IMG/VR virus record: IMGVR_UViG_3300034284_002179
Span: 1 to 34,977 of that record
DNA from: a virus
Reading direction: 5' to 3' (one strand)
Length of the DNA stretch: 34,977 nt
The translations under genes were made by a program, and so were the position numbers. This document shows, piece by piece, positions 1-7,230 of this stretch (position 1 is its first letter; the number at the start of each line of letters is the position of its first letter). The notes under the pieces were generated by a model. The model searched no databases and was not told the origin of the DNA. It worked only from the letters and a program-made list of their open reading frames with translations.

Positions 1-797
1 CTGGCTCTATTATGATTATAGTGACCGATATTCATAGCAATTCTTTGTTTAGCATCACCCTCAGTTTCACTATCTCTTGGTTCTATTCCAAAGATCTGTA
101 GTTTTTTATCTGCTAAAACCTTTTTATAAGCTGATGGATGTTTCTTAAAGAAGTCATCAAAGTTTTCTTTAAGTTGTCTTGACTCCCATGAGCTATAACC
201 TTCTTTATCAGGCACTGGTTCAAACCAATGTTTGGTTTTATGATAATCCATGTATTCTGAACTATAATGCTCGTCTTTAACTAATTTCATTAGACGAACA
301 CACGTCATCATGATTTCAGAATCTCTTTGTGCGCTGGTGTGCCAATCTCTGTCACCAATATATTTGGCTTGGGCTTTAAGTTTGTGCATCATAACCTCAA
401 AGATATAATGGTCATCCCAATGGCGATCTTTCCAGATAATAGGAAACCAATACCAAAGATTCTTCAATCCAGTCCAAACAGTCTTATGTAGATATTTACC
501 ATCATTGCTCCACCACATTGGAATGAACTCAATTTTTCTAATGATCCAGGGTTTACTTTCTCTTTTTTCGGCCCATTGGTCGAATATGTCTTTTTCTGGT
601 TCCATATTTTCTTTAGAAAAAGAGGTGATGCGGTCGAATATATCATCGCCTCTCATGTTACATGTTGATCCAACTGGGCAACATTCGTCATCACAATGTA
701 ATTTTGTAACTGGACAAATCATATCATCCTTTACTATGTAATCCTTTCTTGTTCCTAGATCGATATCTTTTATTTTTTTTGCGTTTTCTAGTCCCAT
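1..797 (-). CDS. conserved phage protein, truncated by left window edge
   Basis: The reading frame is open from the ATG at 797 to the window edge, giving at least 265 residues with no stop, so the C-terminus is missing. The N-terminus (MGLENAKKIKDID) is followed at about residues 26-45 by a cysteine-rich stretch with the order CPVTKLHC, DDECC, STC, which could bind a metal. A Trp-rich middle part (WWSNDGKYLH, WYWFPIIWKDRHWDDHYIFE) and a long helical part follow. The Trp-rich section resembles a protein type that recurs in large phage genomes without known function. Its ATG overlaps the end of the upstream gene (TAG at 790-788) by 10 bases, which suggests translational coupling. I assign no function. 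Confidence 0.8.
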   Translation of the reverse strand, partial: MGLENAKKIKDIDLGTRKDYIVKDDMICPVTKLHCDDECCPVGSTCNMRGDDIFDRITSFSKENMEPEKDIFDQWAEKRESKPWIIRKIEFIPMWWSNDGKYLHKTVWTGLKNLWYWFPIIWKDRHWDDHYIFEVMMHKLKAQAKYIGDRDWHTSAQRDSEIMMTCVRLMKLVKDEHYSSEYMDYHKTKHWFEPVPDKEGYSSWESRQLKENFDDFFKKHPSAYKKVLADKKLQIFGIEPRDSETEGDAKQRIAMNIGHYNHNRA

Positions 798-1189
798 ACC
801 GCTCTTTTTGTTTTTTTAATAAATCTTATGACGCTGATATTAATTCGTCTTTTAAAACATTTAAACTTAATATTAAATTGTTTTAGGTGATCCATTTTGT
901 AGTCAGCTCTAATAAAAGAGTTTAATTCTCTAATCATTTTTTTATCACGCCTCATCGGTTTAATGTAATACTCATTAAAGAGATTATCATTATAGATGGT
1001 GTATTTGCCGTTGTTATAATCAGCCAACTCACTTGTGGTTCTAGTCAACGCATCAAAAGATAATATCTTAAAGGTATTAGTTTCATACGGGTTTCGCTCA
1101 ACAACCAGTTGGTTGTAATCGTCTACAGCTAATAACACCTTTACAATAGGTGCACGCTTAAAATCTAAATCTGTTTCAGTATATAACAT
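788..1189 (-). CDS. hypothetical phage protein, 133 aa
   Basis: A 133-residue ORF beginning MLYTETDLDFKRAPIVKVLL. The C-terminal third is strongly basic (KMDHLKQFNIKFKCFKRR and ISVIRFIKKTKR), which could suit nucleic-acid contact, but no known motif is visible. It lies 5 bases after the small membrane protein gene ending at 1195 and overlaps the next gene by 10 bases, so it is probably part of one leftward operon. I do not recognise the family. Confidence 0.7.
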   Translation of the reverse strand: MLYTETDLDFKRAPIVKVLLAVDDYNQLVVERNPYETNTFKILSFDALTRTTSELADYNNGKYTIYNDNLFNEYYIKPMRRDKKMIRELNSFIRADYKMDHLKQFNIKFKCFKRRINISVIRFIKKTKRAVWD

Positions 1190-1194
1190 AAAGT

Positions 1195-1410
1195 TTATTT
1201 TTCTTTTTCTATTTTGTTGTTACTAACATGTATTAAAAGACTAAATAATATCTTTAATCCAAATGCTTGTAAAAAAGTGATCGACTTGATCCCAGGTATA
1301 GCTGGGATTAGACAGTAATTCCATAATAACATAATTGGTAACGCTGTTATCACAGCGTATAAAGCCAATATGAATAAAAAACCTAAAATTGTTCCTAAAA
1401 ATTTAAACAT
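1195..1410 (-). CDS. small membrane protein, 71 aa
   Basis: An almost entirely hydrophobic 71-residue protein. Segment one covers roughly residues 3-30 (FLGTILGFLFILALYAVI) and segment two roughly 45-61. Between them is LLWNYCLIPAIPGIKSITFLQAFGLKILF, which matches a pattern familiar from small Bacteroidetes and phage membrane proteins (W-N-x-x-x-P-x-I-x-G ... QA-G-L). A short charged tail (NNKIEKEK) ends it. A holin or other envelope role is possible, but nothing in the context singles that out. Confidence 0.7.
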   Translation of the reverse strand: MFKFLGTILGFLFILALYAVITALPIMLLWNYCLIPAIPGIKSITFLQAFGLKILFSLLIHVSNNKIEKEK

Positions 1411-1431
1411 AATATATTTTGTAATTTAATT

Positions 1432-1605
1432 TTATCCGTTATACCAATTATCATAGTCATCGTGTTGCCAAGTAATTGGTTTTTTGTATTTTTTTTTAAT
1501 CTCTTCCACCTTATTAAGGTAGTTGTTTATATCAAACTCCTCTGGTTTAATATCTGTTAGAGTTGATTTTATTTCTTCAAAAATGAGACTATTTAAGTTT
1601 TGCAT
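1432..1605 (-). CDS. small hypothetical protein, 57 aa
   Basis: A short ORF from ATG at 1605 to TAA at 1432 (MQNLNSLIFEEIKSTLTDIK ... DDYDNWYNG). It is acidic and probably helical in its first two thirds, with an aromatic-rich end. It overlaps the end of the upstream small membrane gene (1589-1765) by 17 bases in another frame. That tight overlap and the lack of any other use for this stretch support it as a gene. Function is unknown. Confidence 0.5.
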   Translation of the reverse strand: MQNLNSLIFEEIKSTLTDIKPEEFDINNYLNKVEEIKKKYKKPITWQHDDYDNWYNG

Positions 1606-1765
1606 TTTCAATTTTTTGTGCTTGCTTTACTTGATTTTTATTATTAACATAATTGATACCAATTACGGTTAATGCTATAATAATATGTAATGCGATTAAT
1701 ACTGATAGTATTCTACCGTATAAATCACACTTACTGTTCTGTGAGTTCTGTTTTGAGTATGACAT
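1589..1765 (-). CDS. small single-pass membrane protein, 58 aa
   Basis: ATG at 1765, TAG at 1589. The protein begins MSYSKQNSQNSKCDLYG, has one clear membrane segment at about residues 18-37 (RILSVLIALHIIIALTVIGI), and ends in a charged tail (NNKNQVKQAQKIENAKLK). Its start lies inside the end of the upstream 180-aa gene (35-base overlap) and its end overlaps the next start by 17 bases. Such nested short membrane genes are common in phages. A spanin- or lysis-type role is possible but not shown. Confidence 0.55.
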   Translation of the reverse strand: MSYSKQNSQNSKCDLYGRILSVLIALHIIIALTVIGINYVNNKNQVKQAQKIENAKLK

Positions 1766-2273
1766 AATTTTTTTGTTGAAAGTCTACATTAAATTTCCTC
1801 ATTAAAGTTTTTAAAGAGTCAATTGGGTTTAATAACGGATATAACTCAGCCGCATCCTTTGGCATGTTATAGTTTGGGTAACTGTGTCCAGATTCTTTAA
1901 TCCATTTATGATTTTGGTTCATAAACTGAAAAGACCTGCCTGACTCATCAATAAAGTCAAATCTTTCCCAACCTGTTTTATCTCTTGGTTCGGACCAACT
2001 CTCCTCATGCTTAACAAACCTGTCAATATGGCCAGTAATTTTATCGGGATTATCATATATGTCATGTAAATCACCAATTATTTTATATTTGTTACATTCA
2101 ATACCTGTAAATTCCAAAAGAATATCGATATCTTCACCCTGTTTTTTTATTAACTTACAAGTGGTCTCATCGATATATATCTCATCGTGAGGACCTTCCA
2201 ACAAAACAAACAAAAGTCTTGCCGTGTAAGTATCAGCTGGGATACCTGACCAAATTCTATTTTCATTACTCAT
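1731..2273 (-). CDS. hypothetical phage protein, 180 aa
   Basis: A 180-residue soluble protein beginning MSNENRIWSGIPADTYTARL. It is acidic (clusters such as LLEGPHDEIYIDE and RDKTGWERFDFIDE) and has no membrane segment or recognised motif. It is the first gene of the leftward cluster running to the window start. The region upstream of its ATG is AT-rich and holds no Shine-Dalgarno site. Family unknown. Confidence 0.7.
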   Translation of the reverse strand: MSNENRIWSGIPADTYTARLLFVLLEGPHDEIYIDETTCKLIKKQGEDIDILLEFTGIECNKYKIIGDLHDIYDNPDKITGHIDRFVKHEESWSEPRDKTGWERFDFIDESGRSFQFMNQNHKWIKESGHSYPNYNMPKDAAELYPLLNPIDSLKTLMRKFNVDFQQKNYVILKTELTEQ

Positions 2274-2330
2274 ATAGTTACAAATATAATAAAAGTTTAA
2301 GAATAAACAAATTTTTTTACCAAGAAACTT

Positions 2331-2346
2331 CTATTTATCTTAAATA
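2331..2346 (+). promoter_or_regulatory. putative phage promoter motif (CTATTTATCTTAAATA)
   Basis: Copy of a TATTTAT(A/C)-type motif that recurs just upstream of several genes here. It ends about 10 bases before the nuclease ATG at 2356. Promoter activity is inferred from recurrence and position only. Confidence 0.4.
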
Positions 2347-2355
2347 GAACGAAAC

Positions 2356-2955
2356 ATGAAAAAAAATTTACTGTTAATATTCTTCGGATTATTACTGATT
2401 ACGCAACAAGCTTTTGCACAAAGAGCTCAAGTCGCTTTCAAAAATGAACTTTTTAGTGGGGTTTACTCAGAAGTTTATCAACAACCTTTATGGATAACTT
2501 ACAAAGTATTATGCCCAAATGGGAAAGCGTCAAGAGAAGGTATGGATTTCTACACCAATGATAGTATTAAAACCTCAGATCATCTTGACTACGCTTCTAA
2601 CGAATATGACAAGGGTCATTTAGCACCAGCAGCTGATTTTAATTGTGATAAAAAAATGTTATTACAAACATTTAGTTATCTAAATTGTGCCCTTCAACAA
2701 GAAAACCTAAACCGTGGTGTTTGGAGATTTCTTGAGGTTCATGAAAGAGAGTTGGCAAAAAGCGGTGCTAGTGTTAGTGTTAAAATAGAACTTATTTTCT
2801 CACCTAAATCAAAAAAATTACCAACAGGTGCTACAATTCCAGATGGTTTTACAAAAACCATTATGGTTAACAGTAAAGTTATCGAAAAATACTATTTTCC
2901 AAACATCGCACCAGAAAAAGGTAAAAAGTATTTAGACTACAGTGTTAAATTTTAA
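2356..2955 (+). CDS. secreted DNA/RNA non-specific endonuclease (NUC1/Serratia type)
   Basis: The 199-residue product has a textbook signal peptide (MKKNLLLIFFGLLLITQQAFA, cleavage after about residue 21). The mature part carries the hallmarks of the beta-beta-alpha metal endonuclease family: DKGHLAPAAD at about residues 87-96, equivalent to the DRGH motif with the general-base histidine, and a later LNRGVWRFLE at about 119-128 carrying the metal-binding asparagine. The end (YYFPNIAP) also fits the family. Members cut DNA and RNA with Mg2+. Export implies action in the periplasm or outside the cell, for instance on extracellular DNA or competing phage DNA. It is one of few plus-strand genes here and has its own promoter-like motif. 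Confidence 0.88.
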   Translation: MKKNLLLIFFGLLLITQQAFAQRAQVAFKNELFSGVYSEVYQQPLWITYKVLCPNGKASREGMDFYTNDSIKTSDHLDYASNEYDKGHLAPAADFNCDKKMLLQTFSYLNCALQQENLNRGVWRFLEVHERELAKSGASVSVKIELIFSPKSKKLPTGATIPDGFTKTIMVNSKVIEKYYFPNIAPEKGKKYLDYSVKF

Positions 2956-3076
2956 CGGTGGTTTTTTTCTTATTTACTTTACCAGCTTTTTTAATGGTTT
3001 TGGTATAGTTTTCAAGCATTTTACCCTGATTAACCATAGAGGTCTTTACCTCGGTAAGTTTTATATACGTTTTCAT
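2945..3076 (-). CDS. small basic protein, 43 aa
   Basis: ATG at 3076, TAA at 2945, giving MKTYIKLTEVKTSMVNQGKM followed by a lysine-rich end (TIKKAGKVNKKKTTVKI). The product is very basic and may bind nucleic acid. It runs against the nuclease gene and overlaps its last 11 bases. The ATG is preceded by the AT-rich sequence common to starts in this genome. There are no homology cues, so this is a modest call. Confidence 0.4.
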   Translation of the reverse strand: MKTYIKLTEVKTSMVNQGKMLENYTKTIKKAGKVNKKKTTVKI

Positions 3077-3129
3077 TGTGCAAATATAATATAAAATTTA
3101 TTAACAACAAAATTTTTTATGTTTTAAAA

Positions 3130-3143
3130 GTATTTATATTAAA
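3130..3143 (+). promoter_or_regulatory. putative phage promoter motif (GTATTTATATTAAA)
   Basis: Another TATTTATATTA copy, about 50 bases upstream of the probable virion protein ATG at 3195. Function inferred from recurrence. Confidence 0.4.
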
Positions 3144-3194
3144 ATAAAGTGGTAATATCTTATCAACAAAAGAATTAACAGAAAAAAATAAATA

Positions 3195-3863
3195 ATGCCA
3201 GTTCCAATTACAAACGTAAAATTCAGTGACATGTGGGCTGAAGCTAATGGTACCGCATATACAACGGGAAGTCTTAGTTTAAACGATATGAGTTTTTTTT
3301 CATATTTTGCTGGTCCTAATGGTTCTGGTGCCCGAACAGACAATAACTGGGGTCAAGGAGAAGCGTTAGGGGCAAATAGAATATACGGTACTGGTGCTAA
3401 AACAACAAATATTCAAGTAGGTGATTTTGATGGGTTAAGATATTTTTATGATAATAGCACTTTATCGATTGATGTGGATTTCATTAATAACCTACCCCCA
3501 AACGTCCCATTTCCACCACCAGGTACAAATAATGATTTGAATATAGATGTGGGGCTATATGATAGCACTTACACTTATAATTATGTTTCTTCTGGTGCTA
3601 TTATGGTTCCACCTGGTACTAATTCCCTCACAACAATTTCTCTAACCACCACTCCGATTATTTTTAGAGCGTATTGGATAGTTAATATTGTAGCAACCCC
3701 ACAACTTATACCAGGAGCTGTGGTTGACATATTAATTAATGGTAATGCTAAAGTTGTTGGTGGGGTGATAAACGCAGGTCCGCCAACAAGTTTTGATGGT
3801 ATCACTTATGGTACTGAAGATGTCGCAGGTTTTGGATTAGATATCCAAGTTGTTTGTTACTAA
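3195..3863 (+). CDS. probable virion structural protein, 222 aa
   Basis: The N-terminus (PITNVKFSDMWAEANGT ... GSLSLNDMSFFSYF) resembles a motif seen at the start of tail and baseplate-associated proteins of T4-like phages and cyanophages (I-x-FSDI-x-x-E-x-G ... SLSEY). The rest is rich in Gly, Pro, Asn, Thr and short beta-prone stretches, with no cysteine until the last residues and no catalytic motif, as expected of a beta-rich structural protein. It stands alone on the plus strand, ends 4 bases before the convergent ClpP-like gene, and has a promoter-like motif upstream. The structural role is inferred. Confidence 0.6.
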   Translation: MPVPITNVKFSDMWAEANGTAYTTGSLSLNDMSFFSYFAGPNGSGARTDNNWGQGEALGANRIYGTGAKTTNIQVGDFDGLRYFYDNSTLSIDVDFINNLPPNVPFPPPGTNNDLNIDVGLYDSTYTYNYVSSGAIMVPPGTNSLTTISLTTTPIIFRAYWIVNIVATPQLIPGAVVDILINGNAKVVGGVINAGPPTSFDGITYGTEDVAGFGLDIQVVCY

Positions 3864-3867
3864 AATG

Positions 3868-4452
3868 TTAAAGAATCTTATCAATGATTTTATATTTTAA
3901 ACCCTCTTGGGCTGACATATACCAATCATCTTTACGAGCTTTATAATCATTCATCTTAGCAACGGGTATTTTTGTTCTACTTAAAACATAGTCATCATAC
4001 ACCTTTTGGATTCTTTCACATTCCTTAATATTTTGTTTTGCACCTGTAATATTACCCCAGAACACGTCTGATATTTCATGGTACATCAGGGTTGATGTTT
4101 TATGTGCAAACCTAACGTGGGTTGAAATATAAATGATAAAACCCATGGACATCGCTGAACCATAGCAATACCCGTGAATTGGTGTCTTTGAATGTTCGAT
4201 CGCAGCAATTAAAGCAAAACCGTCATATACTGAACCACCAAAACTATTAACAACTAATTTAATAGGTTCTCTGTAATAATCTTGTAAATCACCCTCAAAT
4301 TCATCGTCAAGTGTATTGATGTCGAGAATTGATTCTATTATATCCGCAACGCTTGATGAGGTTATGTCGGAACTTAATACGATGTTCCTGGAATTATTAT
4401 CCTTCACATCAATATTTGATTTAAATTTTTTCTTATATGATTTTTTTAACAT
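3868..4452 (-). CDS. divergent ClpP-like serine protease
   Basis: 194 residues with the ClpP/crotonase-type fold and a complete triad: nucleophile Ser in GSAMSMGF, His in LMYHEISD, and Asp in KDDWYMSAQEG, which aligns with the ERDRFLSA region of bacterial ClpP. The oxyanion-region motif is NSFGGSVYDG. The C-terminus (LKYKIIDKIL) is ClpP-like. It differs strongly from the second, host-like ClpP at 33346, with an acidic insert after the first strand (INTLDDEFEGDLQDYY). Possible roles are head maturation or a phage-specific Clp partner. The start codon lies 3 bases after the thioredoxin stop, so the two genes are co-transcribed. Confidence 0.85.
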   Translation of the reverse strand: MLKKSYKKKFKSNIDVKDNNSRNIVLSSDITSSSVADIIESILDINTLDDEFEGDLQDYYREPIKLVVNSFGGSVYDGFALIAAIEHSKTPIHGYCYGSAMSMGFIIYISTHVRFAHKTSTLMYHEISDVFWGNITGAKQNIKECERIQKVYDDYVLSRTKIPVAKMNDYKARKDDWYMSAQEGLKYKIIDKIL

Positions 4453-4455
4453 AAA

Positions 4456-4773
4456 CTACATAATTTCACTAATGGATTCCGTAATCAATGTGGTAGGTTG
4501 GATCCCTATTGTTGTTTTAATAACTTCACCCTTTTTAACATATTTTATTGTCGGTATTGACCTAATGCCGTATGATTTAGACAATTCTTCGTTTTGATCA
4601 ACATTGATTTTGCAAAACACAACATCTTTATATTTTTCATCCTCAATAATGGTTTCCAAAATTGGTATCAGCTGTTTGCATGGACCACACCAATCTGCGT
4701 AAAAATCCATAACCACCGCACTATTCTTACTAAGAATCTGCTCTAAATGTTCTTTGTTTTCTATCTGTATCAT
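4456..4773 (-). CDS. thioredoxin
   Basis: 105 residues, the full length of a typical thioredoxin. The active site WCGPCK sits at about residues 29-34 in FYADWCGPCKQLIPIL, and the conserved cis-proline loop appears later as GIRSIPTIKYVKKGE. The order of strands and helices matches TrxA. It reduces disulfides in the cytoplasm. Phage thioredoxins can serve ribonucleotide reductase, a polymerase or other partners, but none of these is in the window. It is immediately upstream of the ClpP-like gene. Confidence 0.93.
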   Translation of the reverse strand: MIQIENKEHLEQILSKNSAVVMDFYADWCGPCKQLIPILETIIEDEKYKDVVFCKINVDQNEELSKSYGIRSIPTIKYVKKGEVIKTTIGIQPTTLITESISEIM

Positions 4774-4813
4774 ATCTATAATTATAGTATTATATTGTAA
4801 AGAGTAAAGAATT

Positions 4814-5218
4814 TTAACCTTTTGGTTTGTAAGTTTCCTTCAATTCTCTCGTCTTATCAATGAGGGATAAATTTCCCTCATCGGTACCAAACACAATGGT
4901 TTCGTAATCAAACATATCTATTTTAGCTATTTCAGCTAATAATTTAAAACTTTCCTGATTATTGGTAACAAAAGATGGTTTTGAGTGGAGTTGTAACCAC
5001 CCCGTTATTGCATCGGTTATATAGTTTTCTGAGTCTTTTAAAGTAATCATAGATCTATCCTCATTACCCTCAAAATGAAACATATAGTCGTTGTAAAGTA
5101 AACCTTCAACGATAACCCCATCATTAACAGGTTCAGCATATAGACTACCAACACTACTTAACAAGTATAAAGCATTTAGCTTGTCACCACTTATTAATGT
5201 ATTAAAATATATATTCAT
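4814..5218 (-). CDS. hypothetical phage protein, 134 aa
   Basis: A soluble acidic protein, MNIYFNTLISGDKLNALYLL, ending KTRELKETYKPKG. No signal peptide, membrane span or catalytic motif is evident. It lies between two other unknown genes and the thioredoxin/ClpP pair on the same strand, with gaps of 40 bases or less, so probably one operon. Family not recognised. Confidence 0.65.
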   Translation of the reverse strand: MNIYFNTLISGDKLNALYLLSSVGSLYAEPVNDGVIVEGLLYNDYMFHFEGNEDRSMITLKDSENYITDAITGWLQLHSKPSFVTNNQESFKLLAEIAKIDMFDYETIVFGTDEGNLSLIDKTRELKETYKPKG

Positions 5219-5242
5219 GTTACAAAATTAATAAATTAGTTT

Positions 5243-5797
5243 TTAATAACCAAATGTAAGAACCAAATCTTTATATTTTATTTTATCTGGTCTCATTGAA
5301 ACCATGTCCATGTGATCTATATCAATGATTTTTTCATCATTAATACTTTTCTCGTAATTGGTTGTTTGTCTGGTAAATTTGTTGTATTTTTCTAGGTTAT
5401 CAGCCATAAATTTATTAATATCATCACGTTCTTCTGGTGAGGTTTCGGTTATTACTATTCTAACCAAATAAAATGTGTGTTTATCATACTTCCCTTGATA
5501 TCTTGGTATGAAAACAAATGATAACCTGTTTCTAAATCTTGAAAAAAAGTTTAATAATTCATTATCAAAACGATTTTTAGCAAATTCATTTTTATTCAAG
5601 TTTAATAAAATACCTAATTGTGAGACGGTAAAAATATTTTTTTCAGCTGATAATTGGTCATTAATATTTAAATCTTGTGCAATTAAATAATATAACGATT
5701 TTTTATATAAGAAATTGTTATTAAATGAGCAATAATCATTTTTCATTTTATCGAAAAATGTTATAAAACCCTTTTTAATATCGGTATTTTTCCCCAT
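5243..5797 (-). CDS. hypothetical phage protein, 184 aa
   Basis: 184 residues beginning MGKNTDIKKGFITFFDKMKN. The composition is rich in Asn, Lys and Phe (FNNNFLYKKSLYYL, NKFMADNLEKYNKF) with no known motif. Several predicted helices are likely. It sits 25 bases upstream of the 134-aa gene and 25 bases downstream of the next. Function unknown. Confidence 0.65.
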   Translation of the reverse strand: MGKNTDIKKGFITFFDKMKNDYCSFNNNFLYKKSLYYLIAQDLNINDQLSAEKNIFTVSQLGILLNLNKNEFAKNRFDNELLNFFSRFRNRLSFVFIPRYQGKYDKHTFYLVRIVITETSPEERDDINKFMADNLEKYNKFTRQTTNYEKSINDEKIIDIDHMDMVSMRPDKIKYKDLVLTFGY

Positions 5798-5821
5798 CGT
5801 TACAAATATAATAAAAAGATT

Positions 5822-6223
5822 TTAATAATCAAAAACAAATTTTGTTGTCATGTCTTTTTCGTTTTTACCCTTTTTAATAACTTCTTTAATATTAATACCA
5901 ACCTGGGCGAATAATTTCATTATCTTTTTCTTAATGGCAATACCTGTTTTATTACTATCGCAGTTATATAAAATAAACATCGGTACCAATTCATCTGTAT
6001 TATATTGAAACACAAAATATAATTTTGTTTTAAATAAAGATAACTCATTAAAGAACGAGTTATCAAGTGAGGACATTAAATGGTTTTGTGTTTTTGTTAA
6101 GGTAACAAGTATGTGTAAATTATAAAAATTAATGACAGTTGTTGTGTGTTCGTATTTTTTAAGACCTAAATACTTTATTACATTATCATCCGCTCTTATG
6201 AAAGTAGCGTATATCTGTGGCAT
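5822..6223 (-). CDS. hypothetical phage protein, 133 aa
   Basis: 133 residues beginning MPQIYATFIRADDNVIKYLG, with a beta-rich start and a basic end (KKGKNEKDMTTKFVFDY). The start codon overlaps the upstream stop as TAATG, a classic coupling arrangement, so the pair at 5822-6546 should be made together. No motif recognised. Confidence 0.65.
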   Translation of the reverse strand: MPQIYATFIRADDNVIKYLGLKKYEHTTTVINFYNLHILVTLTKTQNHLMSSLDNSFFNELSLFKTKLYFVFQYNTDELVPMFILYNCDSNKTGIAIKKKIMKLFAQVGINIKEVIKKGKNEKDMTTKFVFDY

Positions 6224-6546
6224 TAAAATGAAAATTTGTGGGTCTCTTCAAGATCACCTTTTGTTATATTATCCAGTAACCAGATATGTTCTTCTTTGAT
6301 GAGAATTAATGTACCAAAACCTTGAGCAAAAATTTTGTAATTATCAAAGTTAGCCTCGTTATAATCACCATTTTTCAGTATATCAACAAAAACTTTACCG
6401 TTGATAATGTACTCTGGTTTGATTAAAAACCTTTCGTTAACAAAAAATATCTCAGGGTTCTCTTTTACGCTTAAATTGTTTTTAAGACACCAATTTAAAA
6501 AAGATCGGTTAAGTTCAATATTTATTTTCTTATTCTGATTACTCAT
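6223..6546 (-). CDS. hypothetical phage protein, 107 aa
   Basis: 107 residues beginning MSNQNKKINIELNRSFLNWC. No recognised domain. The ATG is preceded within 3 bases by the TATTTATA-type motif (6549-6557), so either the message is almost leaderless or the motif has another role. It heads the leftward cluster that runs through the thioredoxin and ClpP-like genes. Confidence 0.65.
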   Translation of the reverse strand: MSNQNKKINIELNRSFLNWCLKNNLSVKENPEIFFVNERFLIKPEYIINGKVFVDILKNGDYNEANFDNYKIFAQGFGTLILIKEEHIWLLDNITKGDLEETHKFSF

Positions 6547-6548
6547 AC

Positions 6549-6557
6549 ATATAAATA
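6549..6557 (-). promoter_or_regulatory. putative phage promoter motif (TATTTATAT)
   Basis: Minus-strand TATTTATAT copy ending 2 bases before the ATG at 6546. It is part of the recurring set described in the findings. Confidence 0.35.
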
Positions 6558-6579
6558 CATCTGATTAATACATTAATAT

Positions 6580-6596
6580 AAAAAAGGGGTTCTTTG
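6580..6596. repeat. left arm of 17-bp perfect inverted repeat
   Basis: AAAAAAGGGGTTCTTTG on the plus strand. It is the exact reverse complement of 7044-7060. The two arms flank the membrane coiled-coil gene (6607-7014), so a transcript spanning it could fold into a panhandle. Read on the minus strand this arm is a run of C then T, as at the 3' side of a terminator. Confidence 0.75.
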
Positions 6597-6606
6597 TTAT
6601 TTTATT

Positions 6607-7014
6607 TTAACCTTGTAAAAGGTCTTTCTTTTCGCTAAGTTTATTATGGTCAGCAATTATTTTGCTGACATTGTCCAACGTTTTATCGAAACGTGAATCA
6701 ACATATTTGTTTAATTCATCGACATGTCGGTGGGCTTCTTGATCAACCCTTTCAATCTCTCTTGAGAGATCGGTGGATCTTTCATGGATTGTTCGATGAA
6801 CCTCATCAAATTGTTTGTGAATTTCTCTTCGGAGTTCATCCAAATCACGCACAAGGTCATTTCTACCTTCTTGGTTATATCTTTCGATATGGTTTATTGT
6901 ATTTTCTTGGTTTGTTTGTTTTTTCGTTAATCTAACAACCATCACAACCCCGATCACAAGTAAAATTGCAACCAAAGCAGTAACGATCCCTAAACTGAAA
7001 TAAATTGTTTCCAT
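6607..7014 (-). CDS. membrane-anchored coiled-coil protein, 135 aa
   Basis: The N-terminal membrane segment covers about residues 5-29 (YFSLGIVTALVAILLVIGVVMVV). The rest is a highly charged heptad-type coiled coil rich in Arg, Glu, Asp and His (LRREIHKQFDEVHRTIHERS, LSREIERVDQEAHRHVDEL), ending KKDLLQG. The layout (N-in anchor, long cytoplasmic or periplasmic rod) fits a phage envelope protein, perhaps one that organises or shields the membrane, but no specific family is recognised. It is bracketed by a 17-bp inverted repeat and preceded by a boxA-like element directly after tRNA-Ser. Confidence 0.7.
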   Translation of the reverse strand: METIYFSLGIVTALVAILLVIGVVMVVRLTKKQTNQENTINHIERYNQEGRNDLVRDLDELRREIHKQFDEVHRTIHERSTDLSREIERVDQEAHRHVDELNKYVDSRFDKTLDNVSKIIADHNKLSEKKDLLQG

Positions 7015-7038
7015 GTTTAAAAATTTTTTTTAATGTAT

Positions 7039-7051
7039 TATGTCAAAGAAC
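7039..7051 (-). promoter_or_regulatory. boxA-like element (GTTCTTTGACATA)
   Basis: GTTCTTTGACATA on the minus strand, within the leader of the coiled-coil gene and 11 bases after tRNA-Ser(GCT). The core is shared with 19276-19292 ahead of tRNA-Asp, and it resembles the boxA antitermination signal of rRNA leaders. It overlaps the right arm of the 17-bp inverted repeat. Confidence 0.4.
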
Positions 7052-7060
7052 CCCTTTTTT
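7044..7060. repeat. right arm of 17-bp perfect inverted repeat
   Basis: CAAAGAACCCCTTTTTT on the plus strand, exact complement of 6580-6596. On the minus strand it lies between the 3' end of tRNA-Ser(GCT) and the coiled-coil gene. Confidence 0.75.
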
Positions 7061-7062
7061 TG

Positions 7063-7151
7063 CGGAAGGTACTGGACTCGAACCAGTGGATCCCCTTTCG
7101 AGGATCAACAGTTTAGCAAACTGCCGCATTCGGCCTCTCTGCCAACCTTCC
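7063..7151 (-). tRNA. tRNA-Ser (anticodon GCT)
   Basis: Class II tRNA: 7-bp acceptor GGAAGGT/ACCTTCC, discriminator G, anticodon loop TTGCTAA, long variable arm with a GAAA loop, T-loop TTCGAGT. It reads AGC/AGT. CCA is not encoded. Confidence 0.93.
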
Positions 7152-7155
7152 AGTG

Positions 7156-7230
7156 TGGACCCTGTAGGGCTCGAACCTACGACCTACTGATTATGAGTCA
7201 GTTGCTACTAACCAACTGAGCTAAAGGTCC
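7156..7230 (-). tRNA. tRNA-Met (anticodon CAT) or Ile2
   Basis: Acceptor GGACCTT/AGGGTCC, D-arm GCTCAGTTGGTTAGTAGC, anticodon loop CTCATAA, discriminator A. CCA is not encoded. The loop alone cannot separate elongator Met from a lysidine-modified tRNA-Ile(CAT). Confidence 0.92.

Noticed and set aside
6566-7040. A second 11-bp complementary pair next to the 17-bp inverted repeat (TAATACATTAA and TTAATGTATTA)
   Set aside because: It is AT-rich and nearly palindromic, so direct and inverted readings cannot be told apart; likely chance.
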